DNA of 64,000 nt from Thermoleptolyngbya sp046719575. GTDB taxonomy: Bacteria; Cyanobacteriota; Cyanobacteriia; Elainellales; Elainellaceae. The translations under genes and the position numbers were made by a program. The stretch is taken from assembly GCA_046719575.1 (NCBI GenBank), contig JBDNCP010000002.1, forward strand, positions 1 through 64,000. Direction: 5' to 3'. Positions 43,911-51,953 of this stretch are shown in pieces. The notes beneath the pieces were generated by a model. The model had not been told where the DNA came from and made no database searches. It was given only the letters and a program-made list of their open reading frames with translations. Positions within the stretch are counted from its first letter, which is position 1; every line of letters begins with the position of its first letter.

Positions 43911-44012
43911 CTTCGTTCTTCCGTCTTCGTTCTTCTGTCTTCGTTCTTCCGTCTTCGTTCTTCTGTCTTCGTTCTTCCGTCTTCGTTCTTCTATCTTCGT
44001 TCTTCCGCCTTC
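43911..44012. repeat. Short tandem repeat, seven 14-bp units (TTCGTTCTTCYGTC)
   Basis: Seven copies of TTCGTTCTTCCGTC, alternating strictly between CCGTC and CTGTC for the first five and diverging at the ends. Oppositely oriented CGAAAAA heptamers lie at 43860-43875. The array separates the Lrp and LysE genes. This is the longest repeat array in the window. Confidence 0.9.
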
Positions 44013-44018
44013 CCTCCA

Positions 44019-44477
44019 TCACTCCCCAACGGGCAGCACGCTCGTCTCTTTTACGGTAGACAGCACGATCGTGGTGCGGGTGCGGAGGATGCCAGGGAGG
44101 CTTTTGAGTTCATCACTGACGAGGCGTTCCAGGTCTTTGGTGTGCTGACAGCGGACTTTCAGCCAGTAGTCGTCGTCTCCGGCAATGTGGTGACATTCCT
44201 GCACTTCGGCAAGCTGGTGGACTTTTTCCAGGAATGGGGCGCGGTGTTCGGGGCGCTCTAGCGTAACGGCGATGAAGGCGGTGAGGTGGCAGCCCGCCGC
44301 TTCCGGATCGACCCGCGCCGTGTAGCCCAAAATTACGCCACGCTCCTCTAGCCGCCGGACGCGATCGCCCGCCGCTGGGGCCGACAGTTGCAGCACGGTC
44401 GCCAGCTCAGCCCAGGTCATGCGGCCGTTCTGCATCAAGTGCTGAATCACTTTTGAATCAATGTCGTCTAGGCTCAT
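44019..44477 (-). CDS. Lrp/AsnC-family transcriptional regulator
   Basis: 152 residues. The N-terminal helix-turn-helix is DDIDSKVIQHLMQNGRMTW, then LATVLQLSAPAAGDRVRRLEERGVI. A C-terminal RAM ligand-binding domain has TAFIAVTLERPEHR, EVQECHHIAGDDDYWLKVR and LPGILRTRTTIVLS. The family senses amino acids and forms octamers. It is transcribed toward the LysE gene, a likely target. It ends just inside the 14-bp repeat array. Confidence 0.9.
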   Translation of the reverse strand: MSLDDIDSKVIQHLMQNGRMTWAELATVLQLSAPAAGDRVRRLEERGVILGYTARVDPEAAGCHLTAFIAVTLERPEHRAPFLEKVHQLAEVQECHHIAGDDDYWLKVRCQHTKDLERLVSDELKSLPGILRTRTTIVLSTVKETSVLPVGE

Positions 44478-44824
44478 GAAGTTAATATAGCAAGATTTTT
44501 TGGATCAAAACCTTTTTTTATTAGGTTTTTATGGCAAATAGTTTTGATGTCAGCGCGAAATTTTCCTGGTTGCCGTTTGCTTTCCCACGCTGGGGAACTT
44601 GTCTGCGTCCGGCAACCGTCCTCTATAGCTGGAGACATCTGTTCTCCAAGCCTGGAAGGTTGGGGGGCTAGCCTTCCAGGCAAAAAATTTGTACAACCTG
44701 AAGTTCGCTGGGCTAGAAGCTTGCAGCGCGTCTATGGCAAGACTTGTCGTTAGAATGAAAGAGCAATCGCTTCCGTTCTTTTTGCAAGAATTTCTCTATC
44801 CATTGCCCTTTCTAGCCTGCCGTC
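44478..44824. other. Divergent intergenic region between lrp and the M48 protease gene
   Basis: About 350 bases without a supportable gene. It contains a hairpin with a perfect 10-bp stem, GCCTGGAAGG (44650-44659) with CCTTCCAGGC (44672-44681), followed by AAAAAATTT. The hairpin does not have the T-run of a terminator in either direction. The segment just before the Lrp start (44480-44560) is AT-rich. Confidence 0.5.
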
Positions 44825-45700
44825 ATGTCTGCCAAAACCCAGCTTATCGGTCTGCAATCTGCCCACTTTCGCCACCCGCTTGACTTGCAAGCAACGCAGG
44901 CATTGCAGCAGCTTCCGGGGCTGGATCTGGCGATTCGCGGGCTGATGGGGCCAGTAGCGGAGCAGTTTTTTCAGCTTGAGAACCTGGCATCGGGCATTTT
45001 GGTGAGCGATCGCCAACTCCCCCAGCTTCACGGGCTGTTGCTAGAGGCGTGCAAGATTCTCGATCTGGAGCCGCCCCAACTCTACGTGCGGCAAAACCCC
45101 ACGCCCAACGCCTACACCTTTGCCATGCGCGGCAAGCAGCCCTTTGTGGTGATTCACACCTCACTGATTGACCTGCTCACACCAGAGGAAATTCAGGCGG
45201 TGATTGCCCACGAACTGGGACATCTAAAGTGCGAACACAGCGTTTATCTGACGATGGCGAATATTGCGGTGTTGGCGGCGGGGCAGTTGGGGCTGCCGCT
45301 GGGGCCGCTGGTGGCGCAGGGCTTGCAAGAGCGGCTGCTAGAGTGGGTGCGCTGTGCCGAGTTTACGTGCGATCGCGCTGCGCTGCTGGTGGCCCAAGAT
45401 GCCCGCGTGGTGGCATCGGTGCTGATGAAGCTGACGGGCGGCTCTCCTGCCCTGGCCAGCCAGCTAAATCTGGACGCATTTTTGGAGCAGGCCCGCGCCT
45501 ACGACGACCTCAGCCTCAGCGAAATGGGCAAAATGCTCCGCGAAACCCAGACCGCCCAGCGCACACATCCGGTTCCGGTACTGCGGGCCCGAGAAATCGA
45601 TCGCTGGGCCAGCAGCCAAGAATATGAAAAGCTGTTGCATCAGCGCCCAATCCCGTATAATGAAAAAGCTAAATCTCAGGGCGGGTGGCGAAACTGGTAG
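44825..45700 (+). CDS. M48-family zinc metalloprotease
   Basis: 291 residues. HELGHLKCEHS near residue 129 supplies two zinc-binding His and the catalytic Glu. WVRCAEFTCDRAALL supplies the third ligand Glu, as in HtpX/Oma1-type M48 enzymes. MANIAVLAAGQLGLPLGPLV, between the two motifs, is hydrophobic. The family degrades membrane or stress-damaged proteins. The last residues (about SQGGWRNW) are encoded by the 5' end of the tRNA-Leu gene, and the tRNA promoter lies inside the coding sequence. No ribosome site is obvious before the ATG. Confidence 0.88.
   Translation: MSAKTQLIGLQSAHFRHPLDLQATQALQQLPGLDLAIRGLMGPVAEQFFQLENLASGILVSDRQLPQLHGLLLEACKILDLEPPQLYVRQNPTPNAYTFAMRGKQPFVVIHTSLIDLLTPEEIQAVIAHELGHLKCEHSVYLTMANIAVLAAGQLGLPLGPLVAQGLQERLLEWVRCAEFTCDRAALLVAQDARVVASVLMKLTGGSPALASQLNLDAFLEQARAYDDLSLSEMGKMLRETQTAQRTHPVPVLRAREIDRWASSQEYEKLLHQRPIPYNEKAKSQGGWRNW
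45633..45661 (+). promoter_or_regulatory. Promoter of tRNA-Leu inside the M48 coding sequence
   Basis: A perfect TATAAT at 45656-45661 lies 17 bases before the mature tRNA 5' end. A weak -35-like TGTTGC/TTGCAT is at 45633-45640 (spacing 15-17). Confidence 0.7.
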
Positions 45701-45760
45701 ACGCACCACACTCAAAATGTGGCACCTTCGGGTATGCGAGTTCGATTCTCGCCCCGCCCA
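45679..45760 (+). tRNA. trnL-CAA: tRNA-Leu, anticodon CAA
   Basis: 82 bases. Acceptor GGGCGGG pairs with CCCGCCC and the discriminator is A. The anticodon arm CCACA-CTCAAAA-TGTGG reads CAA. The long variable arm GCACCTTCGGGTATGC is typical of class II tRNA-Leu, and the T arm is CGAGTTCGATTCTCG. CCA is not encoded. The first 22 bases overlap the end of the M48 protease gene. Confidence 0.97.
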
Positions 45761-45810
45761 TTTTCAAAAAGCTGGTTCGTTAGACGGCTTATCTTTACTC
45801 ATTTTTGACT

Positions 45811-45843
45811 AGCCTGAGCGCGGCTCACGCGGCTTGGGCTTTT
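45811..45843 (+). terminator. Terminator of tRNA-Leu
   Basis: AGCCTGAGC (45811-45819) pairs with GCTTGGGCT (45832-45840), with two G-T pairs, and runs into TTTT. It is 50 bases after the tRNA. Confidence 0.65.
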
Positions 45844-45912
45844 GAACTGCAAAATTTTCCCCGTCCTGATTCGATACACTGGAGGACAAGCGGTGAAATT
45901 TAAGGCTGACTC

Positions 45913-46210
45913 ATGGTTGACGCGCTGCCATCTTCGCCAAACCTGATCACGGATGTCTGGGTGTCCGCGACTTGGGAGATGTTTTTGGCAAGCGGCGATC
46001 GCCCAGAGGCTGAAAACGTCCAGCGCTATTACGATGCGGGCTGGGTGAGAAGCGAAACCATGCCCACGAAGTTAGCACATGGGCAAGATAATTTGATCAC
46101 GGGCGATCGCAGAAGAAGCGCTGTGCTGCGGCCAAGCTGAGGATCACAGTGCAGTGAATCGATGGCTGATGCGCCAGTTTCACGAAATGGAACGCTCAAC
46201 GGAACGCTAA
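45913..46210 (+). pseudogene. Decayed Uma2-family gene (N- and C-terminal remnants)
   Basis: The first frame (45913-46140) reads VWVSATWEMFLASGD, then a YYDAGWVRSETMPTKLAHGQDN stretch. This resembles the N-terminus of cyanobacterial Uma2 proteins up to the His/Asp block, after which similarity ends. A second frame (46112-46210) reads QAEDHSAVNRWLMRQFHEMER, like the C-terminal helix of the same family. The central nuclease core is missing, so an internal deletion plus frameshift is the simplest explanation. Family assignment rests on recalled sequence patterns. An intact relative starts 34 bases downstream. Confidence 0.5.
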
Positions 46211-46244
46211 GTGTAAGCTTGTAGAACGCCTGCGAGAAAGCGCT

Positions 46245-46838
46245 ATGACCCAAGCCAAGGCAAAGTTTGCGACCTTTGAAGAATACCTCGCCTATAGCGA
46301 TGTAGCGCCGATGGAAGGGCGCTATGAGTTAATTGATGGGGAGTTGGTCGAGTTGCCACCAGAATCGAGGCTCAATAGCACAATCGCCGTGCGAATTTTG
46401 CTGGCCCTTATCGCGGCAGGAATTTCAGTTGATCTGGTTCATCCTGGAAAATGCGAGATTCAGGTACCCGTGCTGCAACCCAAAGACGCGGCCAATCGCT
46501 ACCCCGATTTAGTGGTACTGCGCCCCGAACATCTGGCGCTGACCCAGCGACGGCTGACGATTACGCTGGAGATGCCGCCGCCGCGCCTGGTGGTGGAAGT
46601 GGTCAGCTCTGGCAAGCCCAACCGCGATCGCGATTATGTGCGAAAGCGGGCCCAGTACGCAGCGGTGGGCATTCCCGAATATTGGCTGATCGACCCGGCA
46701 GCGCAGACGGTAGTGGTGCTGTCGCTAGAGGGGGCGGACTATCGAGAAGTCGGCACGTTTGGCGTGGGCGGGGCGATCGCCTCTGTCGAGTTTCCAGACC
46801 TGGCGATCGCCGTCGATCAGCTTTTTTCTCAAGACTAG
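46245..46838 (+). CDS. Uma2-family (DUF820) putative endonuclease
   Basis: 197 residues. Restriction-endonuclease-like fold: FEEYLAYSDVAPMEGRYELIDGELVELPPES at the start, split here as in the family; then NRYPDLVVLRPEH with an active-site Asp; then LVVEVVSSGKPNRDRDYVRKRAQYA with the ExK-like pair; then GIPEYWLIDPAAQTVVVLS. Uma2 genes are highly amplified in cyanobacteria and have no established role. The complete catalytic core is kept here, in contrast to the decayed copy just upstream. The ATG follows GAGAAAGCGCT. Confidence 0.88.
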   Translation: MTQAKAKFATFEEYLAYSDVAPMEGRYELIDGELVELPPESRLNSTIAVRILLALIAAGISVDLVHPGKCEIQVPVLQPKDAANRYPDLVVLRPEHLALTQRRLTITLEMPPPRLVVEVVSSGKPNRDRDYVRKRAQYAAVGIPEYWLIDPAAQTVVVLSLEGADYREVGTFGVGGAIASVEFPDLAIAVDQLFSQD

Positions 46839-46871
46839 GCGCTTTGAGAAAGGCGCTTTGAGAAAGGCGCT
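46838..46871. repeat. 14-bp direct repeat (GGCGCTTTGAGAAA)
   Basis: Two full units (46838-46851 and 46852-46865) and six bases of a third, starting on the last base of the Uma2 stop codon. Confidence 0.8.
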
Positions 46872-47021
46872 CTTGTCAGCGTTTGTTAACTTATTTGGTG
46901 TCAATGGGCCGTAGTGGCTGAATTTTGTAAAAATGAATACAGAAATAGTTTTCTCTTTTCCTGCTTCCGGGAAAGGGGAAGGTTTTTGCGTCCTATGCTG
47001 CCTTAAGCCGGAGAACACACC

Positions 47022-47267
47022 ATGTCCTTTTACCCAACCGCTGCTGCACGCCCCACGGTGGCTCTGGAGCAGGCGATCGCCCAGGGCTGGAGTCCGGTTT
47101 GCCAAATCACCTACAACCGCGATGCGTGGGTAACGCTGCTGCAACCGCTCAGCGACTACAGCTTCAATGAGGCCAAGCTGCTGTGTGAGGACTTGTTGGG
47201 TCGGTGGGTGGCGTGGGTACCCGATCATGGCGAAGTCATTTTGGACAGGAGCGATTTTTACTGCTAG
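47022..47267 (+). CDS. Small conserved-looking protein, function unknown
   Basis: 81 residues, starting at an ATG with CCGGAGA eight bases upstream. It reads as a compact soluble domain (AIAQGWSPVCQITYNRDAW, then LLCEDLLGRWVAWVPDHGEV) without signal or membrane segments. No family recognised. Codon use and HIP1 presence match native genes. It is followed after 74 bases by a second small gene; the pair may form one transcript. Confidence 0.6.
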   Translation: MSFYPTAAARPTVALEQAIAQGWSPVCQITYNRDAWVTLLQPLSDYSFNEAKLLCEDLLGRWVAWVPDHGEVILDRSDFYC

Positions 47268-47341
47268 GGCGATCGCCGTTTTGGGGGAACCGTTTGGCCT
47301 GGCAACGTGGACTGTTCTGAAAATTGGCGATGAATTGGGCA

Positions 47342-47578
47342 ATGAATAGCGATTCTGTGATCGACTGGGATGAAATGTTTGAGTATCTACCGGGCACGGT
47401 GGTAGAACTCAAGGAAAAACCCGGCGCTGTGTATCAAATCGAATCCTACGAGGCGCTGATGGTGCCACCGATCTGGCTGGTGGGCGACCCGCGTCCGCGC
47501 TATCCCAGCGATTTAAGGATCGTGTCGCGGCGAGAGATTCGGGTTTGCGAACTGGAGCTACAGCCGATGCTGGGGTAA
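47342..47578 (+). CDS. Small acidic protein, function unknown
   Basis: 78 residues from the ATG at 47342; in-frame starts from 47324 are possible. Sequence features: SVIDWDEMFEYLPGTVVELK, EKPGAVYQIESYEALMVPPIW, YPSDLRIVSRREIRVCELEL. It looks like a small beta-rich domain. No family recognised and no transmembrane segment. It ends 50 bases before the convergent dihydrouridine synthase gene. Confidence 0.55.
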   Translation: MNSDSVIDWDEMFEYLPGTVVELKEKPGAVYQIESYEALMVPPIWLVGDPRPRYPSDLRIVSRREIRVCELELQPMLG

Positions 47579-47628
47579 AACGCACGGCGCTCCGTTCAAA
47601 AAAATTTACATCTGAGGCTTGACGATGC

Positions 47629-48687
47629 CTACACTTCTACCAGTTCTGGTGAGGCTATCGGCAGGTCGCTCCAGTCATACTCAGACAGGCGGGCGATCGC
47701 CCAGTCCAGCAATTCTAGCCCCTGCTCCAGGTTTTCGATCACCGCTAGTTTGCCCCGCAGCACCGCCGCATCGGGAAACCCCTTGGCATACCAGGTCATG
47801 TGCTTGCGGGCTTGCCGAATGCCGCGATCGCCCTTATATTCCCACAGCATTTCCAGATGGTCGCGGGCACACTGCATCCGCTCCACCGGGTTTGGTGGCC
47901 GGCGCAACTCGCCCGTTTTCAGGAAATGATCCACCTCGCCCACCAAAAAGGGGTAGCCCAGCGTGCCGCGTGAACACATCACGCCGTCTGCGCCCGTTTC
48001 TTCCAGACAGCGTACCGCCGCCTCCACCGAAAAAATATCGCCATTGGCAATCACGGGAATCGACAGCGCCGATTTTACCTTGCCAATCCACTCCCAGCGG
48101 GCAGCACCGTTGTAGCCCTGGGCGCGGGTGCGGCCGTGCAGCGTCAGCATTTGCGCGCCTGCGTCTTCCATGCGGCGGGCAAATTCCACCGCGTTGATTT
48201 CTTGGTCGCTCCAGCCGATGCGCGTTTTGACGGTGACAGGCACATTGACTGCCTGCACCACCGAGCGCACAATTTCCGCCGCCAGTTCCGGTTGCCGCAG
48301 CAGGGAGGAACCGCCGCCGTTTTTGGTGATCTTGTTCACCGGACAGCCCATGTTGATGTCTACGGTGTCCGCGCCTTCATCCACAGCTTTTTGCGCGGCC
48401 TCTGCCAAAAAGTCTGGCCGACAGTCAAATAGCTGAATGCTAATGGGCCGCTCGGCGGGATCGACTTCCATAATCTTGGGAAGCTGTTTGACGTAGTGCA
48501 GCCCCGTCGCGTTCACCATTTCGGTATACATCATGGAGTCGGGCGCATATCGCCGCACCAGCCGCCGAAACACCAGATCCGTCACGCCCGACAGGGGCGA
48601 CTGCAACACGCGGCTTTGCACCTCAAAGCTGCCGATTTTGAGCGGCGAGGCGAGGCGTTGCTTTAGCTCTGGTGATAGCGTAATCAT
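47629..48687 (-). CDS. dus: tRNA-dihydrouridine synthase (DusB-like)
   Basis: Flavoenzyme that reduces uridine to dihydrouridine in the tRNA D-loop. 352 residues from the ATG at 48687; a start at 48732 would add 15 residues. TIM-barrel marks: LQSPLSGVTDLVFRRLVRRY, TVDINMGCPVNKITKNGGGS with the catalytic Cys, VTVKTRIGW, LTLHGRTRAQGYNG, IPVIANGDIFS and MCSRGTLGYPFL. The C-terminal helical domain has KHMTWYAKGFPDAAVLR. It stands alone on this strand between the small-gene pair and the secreted Pro/Ala-rich protein. Confidence 0.93.
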   Translation of the reverse strand: MITLSPELKQRLASPLKIGSFEVQSRVLQSPLSGVTDLVFRRLVRRYAPDSMMYTEMVNATGLHYVKQLPKIMEVDPAERPISIQLFDCRPDFLAEAAQKAVDEGADTVDINMGCPVNKITKNGGGSSLLRQPELAAEIVRSVVQAVNVPVTVKTRIGWSDQEINAVEFARRMEDAGAQMLTLHGRTRAQGYNGAARWEWIGKVKSALSIPVIANGDIFSVEAAVRCLEETGADGVMCSRGTLGYPFLVGEVDHFLKTGELRRPPNPVERMQCARDHLEMLWEYKGDRGIRQARKHMTWYAKGFPDAAVLRGKLAVIENLEQGLELLDWAIARLSEYDWSDLPIASPELVEV

Positions 48688-48853
48688 GGGCAGTTGACGG
48701 ACGGTTGACGAGCCGTTGAAAGAGCGTTTCACCTGGTGGGGGGCGATCGCTCAACTTTTCTCATTATGGCAGGTGAGGGGGAGGGGTCAGGCGTTTTGCC
48801 GGAATGGTGAGAAGAAGTGCTGTCCGAATGACCGTTCCCCACTGATCACAGCA

Positions 48854-49660
48854 TCACTCCTGCTGCTGCAAAACCCGAATCACATAGGGAAAGTAGCCAT
48901 TGTTTCGGTGGGAGCCGATCCAGATTTCGTAGCGGCCGGGGAGCCATTGTCCGGCGATGCCAGGGTTGAGGCTGAGGTAGTTGTCGTTGCACCAGCTTCC
49001 GCCGGGCCCCCTAACGACCAGTGTGGTGTCTTCGGCGCTTTGCACCTGGAGGCTCAAAAACTCAAATGGAGCCGTGAGCGTCAGGATGTGGTCGGGCTGG
49101 GTGTCTACGAAGCCGAGACAGGGCCCCGTGGCGGTTTCGGGGCGGCCAGCCACGTCGCTGGCGGGAATAGGGCCGCCGCTGATGCCGCGGAGGGTTTTGG
49201 GTCTGGGATCTGCGCCAGGGGTGAGGGTGAGGTTTTCAAAAATCGGGCTGCCGCCAAACGCAGCGGGCGATCGCCGTTGGGTGCTGGAGGGAAACTGGGG
49301 CGCGGGGCTGGCGGCGGCTGGCGGCGGTTCGGCAGGTGTCGCAGGCTGTGTCTCAACTATCGGAGCTTCTATCACGGGGGCTTCTGTCGCCGGGGGTTCT
49401 GTCACTGGATTTTCTGTCACCGGAGGGTCAGCCGCTGGCGGCTCGGCGGTCGGCGCAGCGATCGCTGGCTCCGCTGCCTCCTCTTCCCTAGTGGGGAAGG
49501 GAACCGCAGGCTGCAACGGCGCCGACGGGGCTGGCTGAGCCTGGGCGATTCCCGCAGGGATGGCCTCACGAATCGCGCTGGGCGGGGAGACAGGAAGGGC
49601 GATCGCCAGCGGCAGCGCAGCACAGAGAAAAACCCGACGCAAGGTTGCAGAATGAGGCAT
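48854..49660 (-). CDS. Secreted Pro/Ala-rich protein with C-terminal beta domain
   Basis: 268 residues. Signal peptide RRVFLCAALPLAIALPVS is followed by about 110 residues rich in Pro, Ala, Glu and Thr (PPVTENPVTEPPATEAPV), a likely wall-spanning linker. The C-terminal ~110 residues form a compact domain: ATGPCLGFVDTQPDHILTLT, TTLVVRGPGGSWCNDNY and WLPGRYEIWIGSHRNNGY, resembling pre-peptidase-type or other small beta-sandwich domains of exported proteins. Two Cys could form a disulphide. I do not recognise the exact family. A long frame on the other strand here lacks these features and is rejected. Confidence 0.68.
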   Translation of the reverse strand: MPHSATLRRVFLCAALPLAIALPVSPPSAIREAIPAGIAQAQPAPSAPLQPAVPFPTREEEAAEPAIAAPTAEPPAADPPVTENPVTEPPATEAPVIEAPIVETQPATPAEPPPAAASPAPQFPSSTQRRSPAAFGGSPIFENLTLTPGADPRPKTLRGISGGPIPASDVAGRPETATGPCLGFVDTQPDHILTLTAPFEFLSLQVQSAEDTTLVVRGPGGSWCNDNYLSLNPGIAGQWLPGRYEIWIGSHRNNGYFPYVIRVLQQQE

Positions 49661-49717
49661 GGCAATTTGAACCGTGAATTAGCAAACCGTCTAGGTGCTT
49701 TTGGAGCGAAGCAGAGA

Positions 49718-51175
49718 CTAGGCAGAGGCCGAGTTGGCGATCGCCAGCGCTTGCGTCAGGCGGGCTTTGTCGATCTGCCGCTGATGCAGCAGCAGCCAGG
49801 ATTGCACTAGGTCTGGCCCTTGCAGGTCGCCCGTCAGCGCCGCCCGCAGCGACTTCATCACCACGCCCTTTTTCACACCCGCCGCTTGTACACCCTGCTG
49901 AATCACGTCTTGCACCGTGTCTGGTGTGACGGCGGTCGTCTCCAGCGCCGTCAAGATACCCTGAAGCGCCGTGCCCACGCTGGGCTGCTGGAGTTGCTGC
50001 GTCGCTGCATCCGTAAAGCCCACATCCGGCACAAACAGATAGCGAGTCATCTCCACTGCGTCGTTCAGCTTCACCAGGCTAGGGCCGACGAGAGCGGCAA
50101 TTTGCTCTAGCCAGGGGCGATCGCCCGTCGGGTCAAGCTCGTAACCTGCCGCCTGCCACAGGGGAATCAGCAGGTCGGTCAGCTCGTCTACAGGCTTGTG
50201 GTGAAGGTATTGGCTATTAATCCAGTTGAGCTTGTCCCAGTCAAACTTGGCTCCGGCTTTGTTGACCCGATCAAAGCTAAATTGTTTCGCGGCTTCTTCC
50301 AGCGTGAAGATTTCCGCCATACCTTCTGGTGGCGACCAGCCCAGCAGCGTCATGTAGTTGGCGATCGCCTCTGGCGTATAGCCCATGTCGCGAAAATCAG
50401 AAATTGAGGTCACACCGTCTCGTTTCGACAGCTTTGCGCCCGCCTGGTTCAAAATCAGCGGTGTATGCCCAAATTCGGGTACGGTCGCGCCTAGCGCCTC
50501 GTACAGCAAGATTTGCTTGGGCGTGTTGCCGATGTGGTCTTCGCCACGAATGACGTGGCTAATACCCATGTCGATGTCGTCCACCACCACCACAAAGTTA
50601 TAGAGCGGTGCGCCGATTTCCCCCGCTGCCGAAGCGCGGGCAATCACCATGTCGCCGCCCAAGTCGCGCCCTTTCCAAGTGACGGTGCCGCGCACCAGGT
50701 CATTCCAGGAGATTTCCCGGTCGTCGTCGATTTTGAACCGGATAACGGGCTGGCGACCCTCGGCTATGAAGGCGGCTTCCTGCTCCGGCGTTAAATCGCG
50801 GTGGCGGTTGTCATAGCGGGGTGCTTCGTTGCGAGCTTTTTGGGCTTCGCGCATCGCGTCCAGTTCTGCGGGCGTGTCGTAGGCGCGATAAGCTAGCCCT
50901 TTGTCCAGCAGTTCTTGAATTTTTTGACGATATAGCTCGGTGCGCTGAGTTTGAAAGACCGGGCCTTCGTCCCAATTCAGCCCCAGCCATTTCAGCCCGT
51001 CGAGGATATTTTCGGTAAATTCCGGGCGCGATCGCTCTAGGTCGGTGTCTTCAATCCGCAGCACAAACTGGCCGCCCTCATGACGGGCAAATAGCCAGTT
51101 AAACACGGCAGTACGAGCGGTGCCGATGTGGAGTTTTCCGGTGGGACTGGGCGCAATGCGAACGCGAACGGACAT
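49718..51175 (-). CDS. gltX: Glutamyl-tRNA synthetase
   Basis: Charges tRNA-Glu with glutamate. In cyanobacteria Glu-tRNA also starts tetrapyrrole synthesis by the C5 pathway. 485 residues, normal length. HIGH-type motif in RIAPSPTGKLHIGTARTAVFN, LRIEDTDLERS, a zinc-free GlnRS-like core, VIRGEDHIGNTPKQILLYEAL, and the ATP loop KLSKRDGVTS. The C-terminal anticodon-binding domain ends in ALAIANSASA. The ATG at 51175 is the only start that fits the family. Monocistronic. Confidence 0.97.
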   Translation of the reverse strand: MSVRVRIAPSPTGKLHIGTARTAVFNWLFARHEGGQFVLRIEDTDLERSRPEFTENILDGLKWLGLNWDEGPVFQTQRTELYRQKIQELLDKGLAYRAYDTPAELDAMREAQKARNEAPRYDNRHRDLTPEQEAAFIAEGRQPVIRFKIDDDREISWNDLVRGTVTWKGRDLGGDMVIARASAAGEIGAPLYNFVVVVDDIDMGISHVIRGEDHIGNTPKQILLYEALGATVPEFGHTPLILNQAGAKLSKRDGVTSISDFRDMGYTPEAIANYMTLLGWSPPEGMAEIFTLEEAAKQFSFDRVNKAGAKFDWDKLNWINSQYLHHKPVDELTDLLIPLWQAAGYELDPTGDRPWLEQIAALVGPSLVKLNDAVEMTRYLFVPDVGFTDAATQQLQQPSVGTALQGILTALETTAVTPDTVQDVIQQGVQAAGVKKGVVMKSLRAALTGDLQGPDLVQSWLLLHQRQIDKARLTQALAIANSASA

Positions 51176-51420
51176 GTTTTAGGGGTTAGGGGTGAAGGAT
51201 TGGAGGTTCGGTGGGCGACCGGGGATGGCGTGAGGGAATTGACGGCGATCGCCTCAGCACCACCCGACGACGCGCAGCAAACCAACCTTAAAGATTCTAG
51301 CGATTCATGGAACCAGACACCGACTCGTTTACCAAACTCGTTTGGAGGAGTTTAGTGATCTGAGAGGAGTTTGGTGATATGAATTGAGTGCTTCACACAA
51401 GTTGCCTCAGGACACTGGGA

Positions 51421-51648
51421 ATGTCGAAATCTGAAACTCTGGATAAACGCTATCCGCATCTCAGCCGATTCCTGGCGATTCAAGGCTGGATAGAAATTGG
51501 CGCTGATGAGTACAGCACCTCCTTCGTTCGAGCGCTTGATCCCGGCGGCATGGTTTATGAAGGATAAGAGAGCTATGTCACGTTGGATGACGCGCTGGCA
51601 GACTTGGATCAGGGCATAAAAGAGTGTATGAAGGAGCGTTGCATCTAG
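51421..51648 (+). pseudogene. Small gene interrupted by a single in-frame TAA
   Basis: From ATG 51421 the frame reads DKRYPHLSRFLAIQGWIEIG, then DEYSTSFVRALDPGGMVYEG and a TAA at 51565-51567. It continues in frame as ESYVTLDDALADLDQGIKEC to a TAG at 51646-51648. Both halves read as one small soluble protein of about 75 residues. One base change (for example GAA or CAA to TAA) would explain the stop. It may still be expressed as a 48-residue fragment. No family recognised. Confidence 0.6.
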
Positions 51649-51742
51649 ACGCAAACCACTCCAGACCCCACACCTGATTCAACCTGATCAACCGTTAGTC
51701 TGTTTTGCTTAATTCTTGCCTAATTTTTGCCTAATGTTAGAA

Positions 51743-51816
51743 CGGGACCGACGGGGCTCGAACCCGCAACTTCCGCCGTGACAGGGCGGTGCTCTAACCG
51801 ATTGAACTACGGTCCC
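51743..51816 (-). tRNA. trnD-GTC: tRNA-Asp, anticodon GTC
   Basis: 74 bases. Read leftwards, acceptor GGGACCG pairs with CGGTCCC and the discriminator is G, as usual for tRNA-Asp. The anticodon arm CCGCC-CTGTCAC-GGCGG gives GTC. The D arm has AGTTCAATCGGTTAGAGCA and the T arm GCGGGTTCGAGCCCCGT. CCA is not encoded. Confidence 0.97.
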
Positions 51817-51852
51817 TTGTATTTGGTGCGCCCGTCGAAAGACGCAATCTCT

Positions 51853-51881
51853 ATTGTGTAGATCTGAGAGCCTTTTGTCAA
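51853..51881 (-). promoter_or_regulatory. Promoter of tRNA-Asp
   Basis: Read leftwards: a perfect -35 TTGACA (51881-51876), 17-base spacer, and -10-like CACAAT (51858-51853). The tRNA begins 36 bases after the -10 box. Confidence 0.65.
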
Positions 51882-51953
51882 ATGTTTTGAGAAACTTTTT
51901 TGTATTTGTAGACGCTGGGTAGACGCTGGCAGTTTAAGTTTAGCAGGAGCGCA

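Noticed and set aside
43911..44012. Possible CRISPR array
   Set aside because: Units are contiguous 14-mers with no unique spacers, so it is a tandem repeat. No cas gene or other CRISPR-like array seen in the window.
44650..44681. Hairpin with 10-bp stem as a terminator of lrp or the M48 gene
   Set aside because: Lies upstream of both genes, and the A/T run is on the wrong side for termination; kept only as an inverted repeat in the intergenic entry.
48716..49810. 364-codon plus-strand frame opposite the secreted protein and gltX end
   Set aside because: Gly/Arg-rich low-complexity translation without a domain; the minus strand has a signal peptide, a linker and a folded domain, and gltX.
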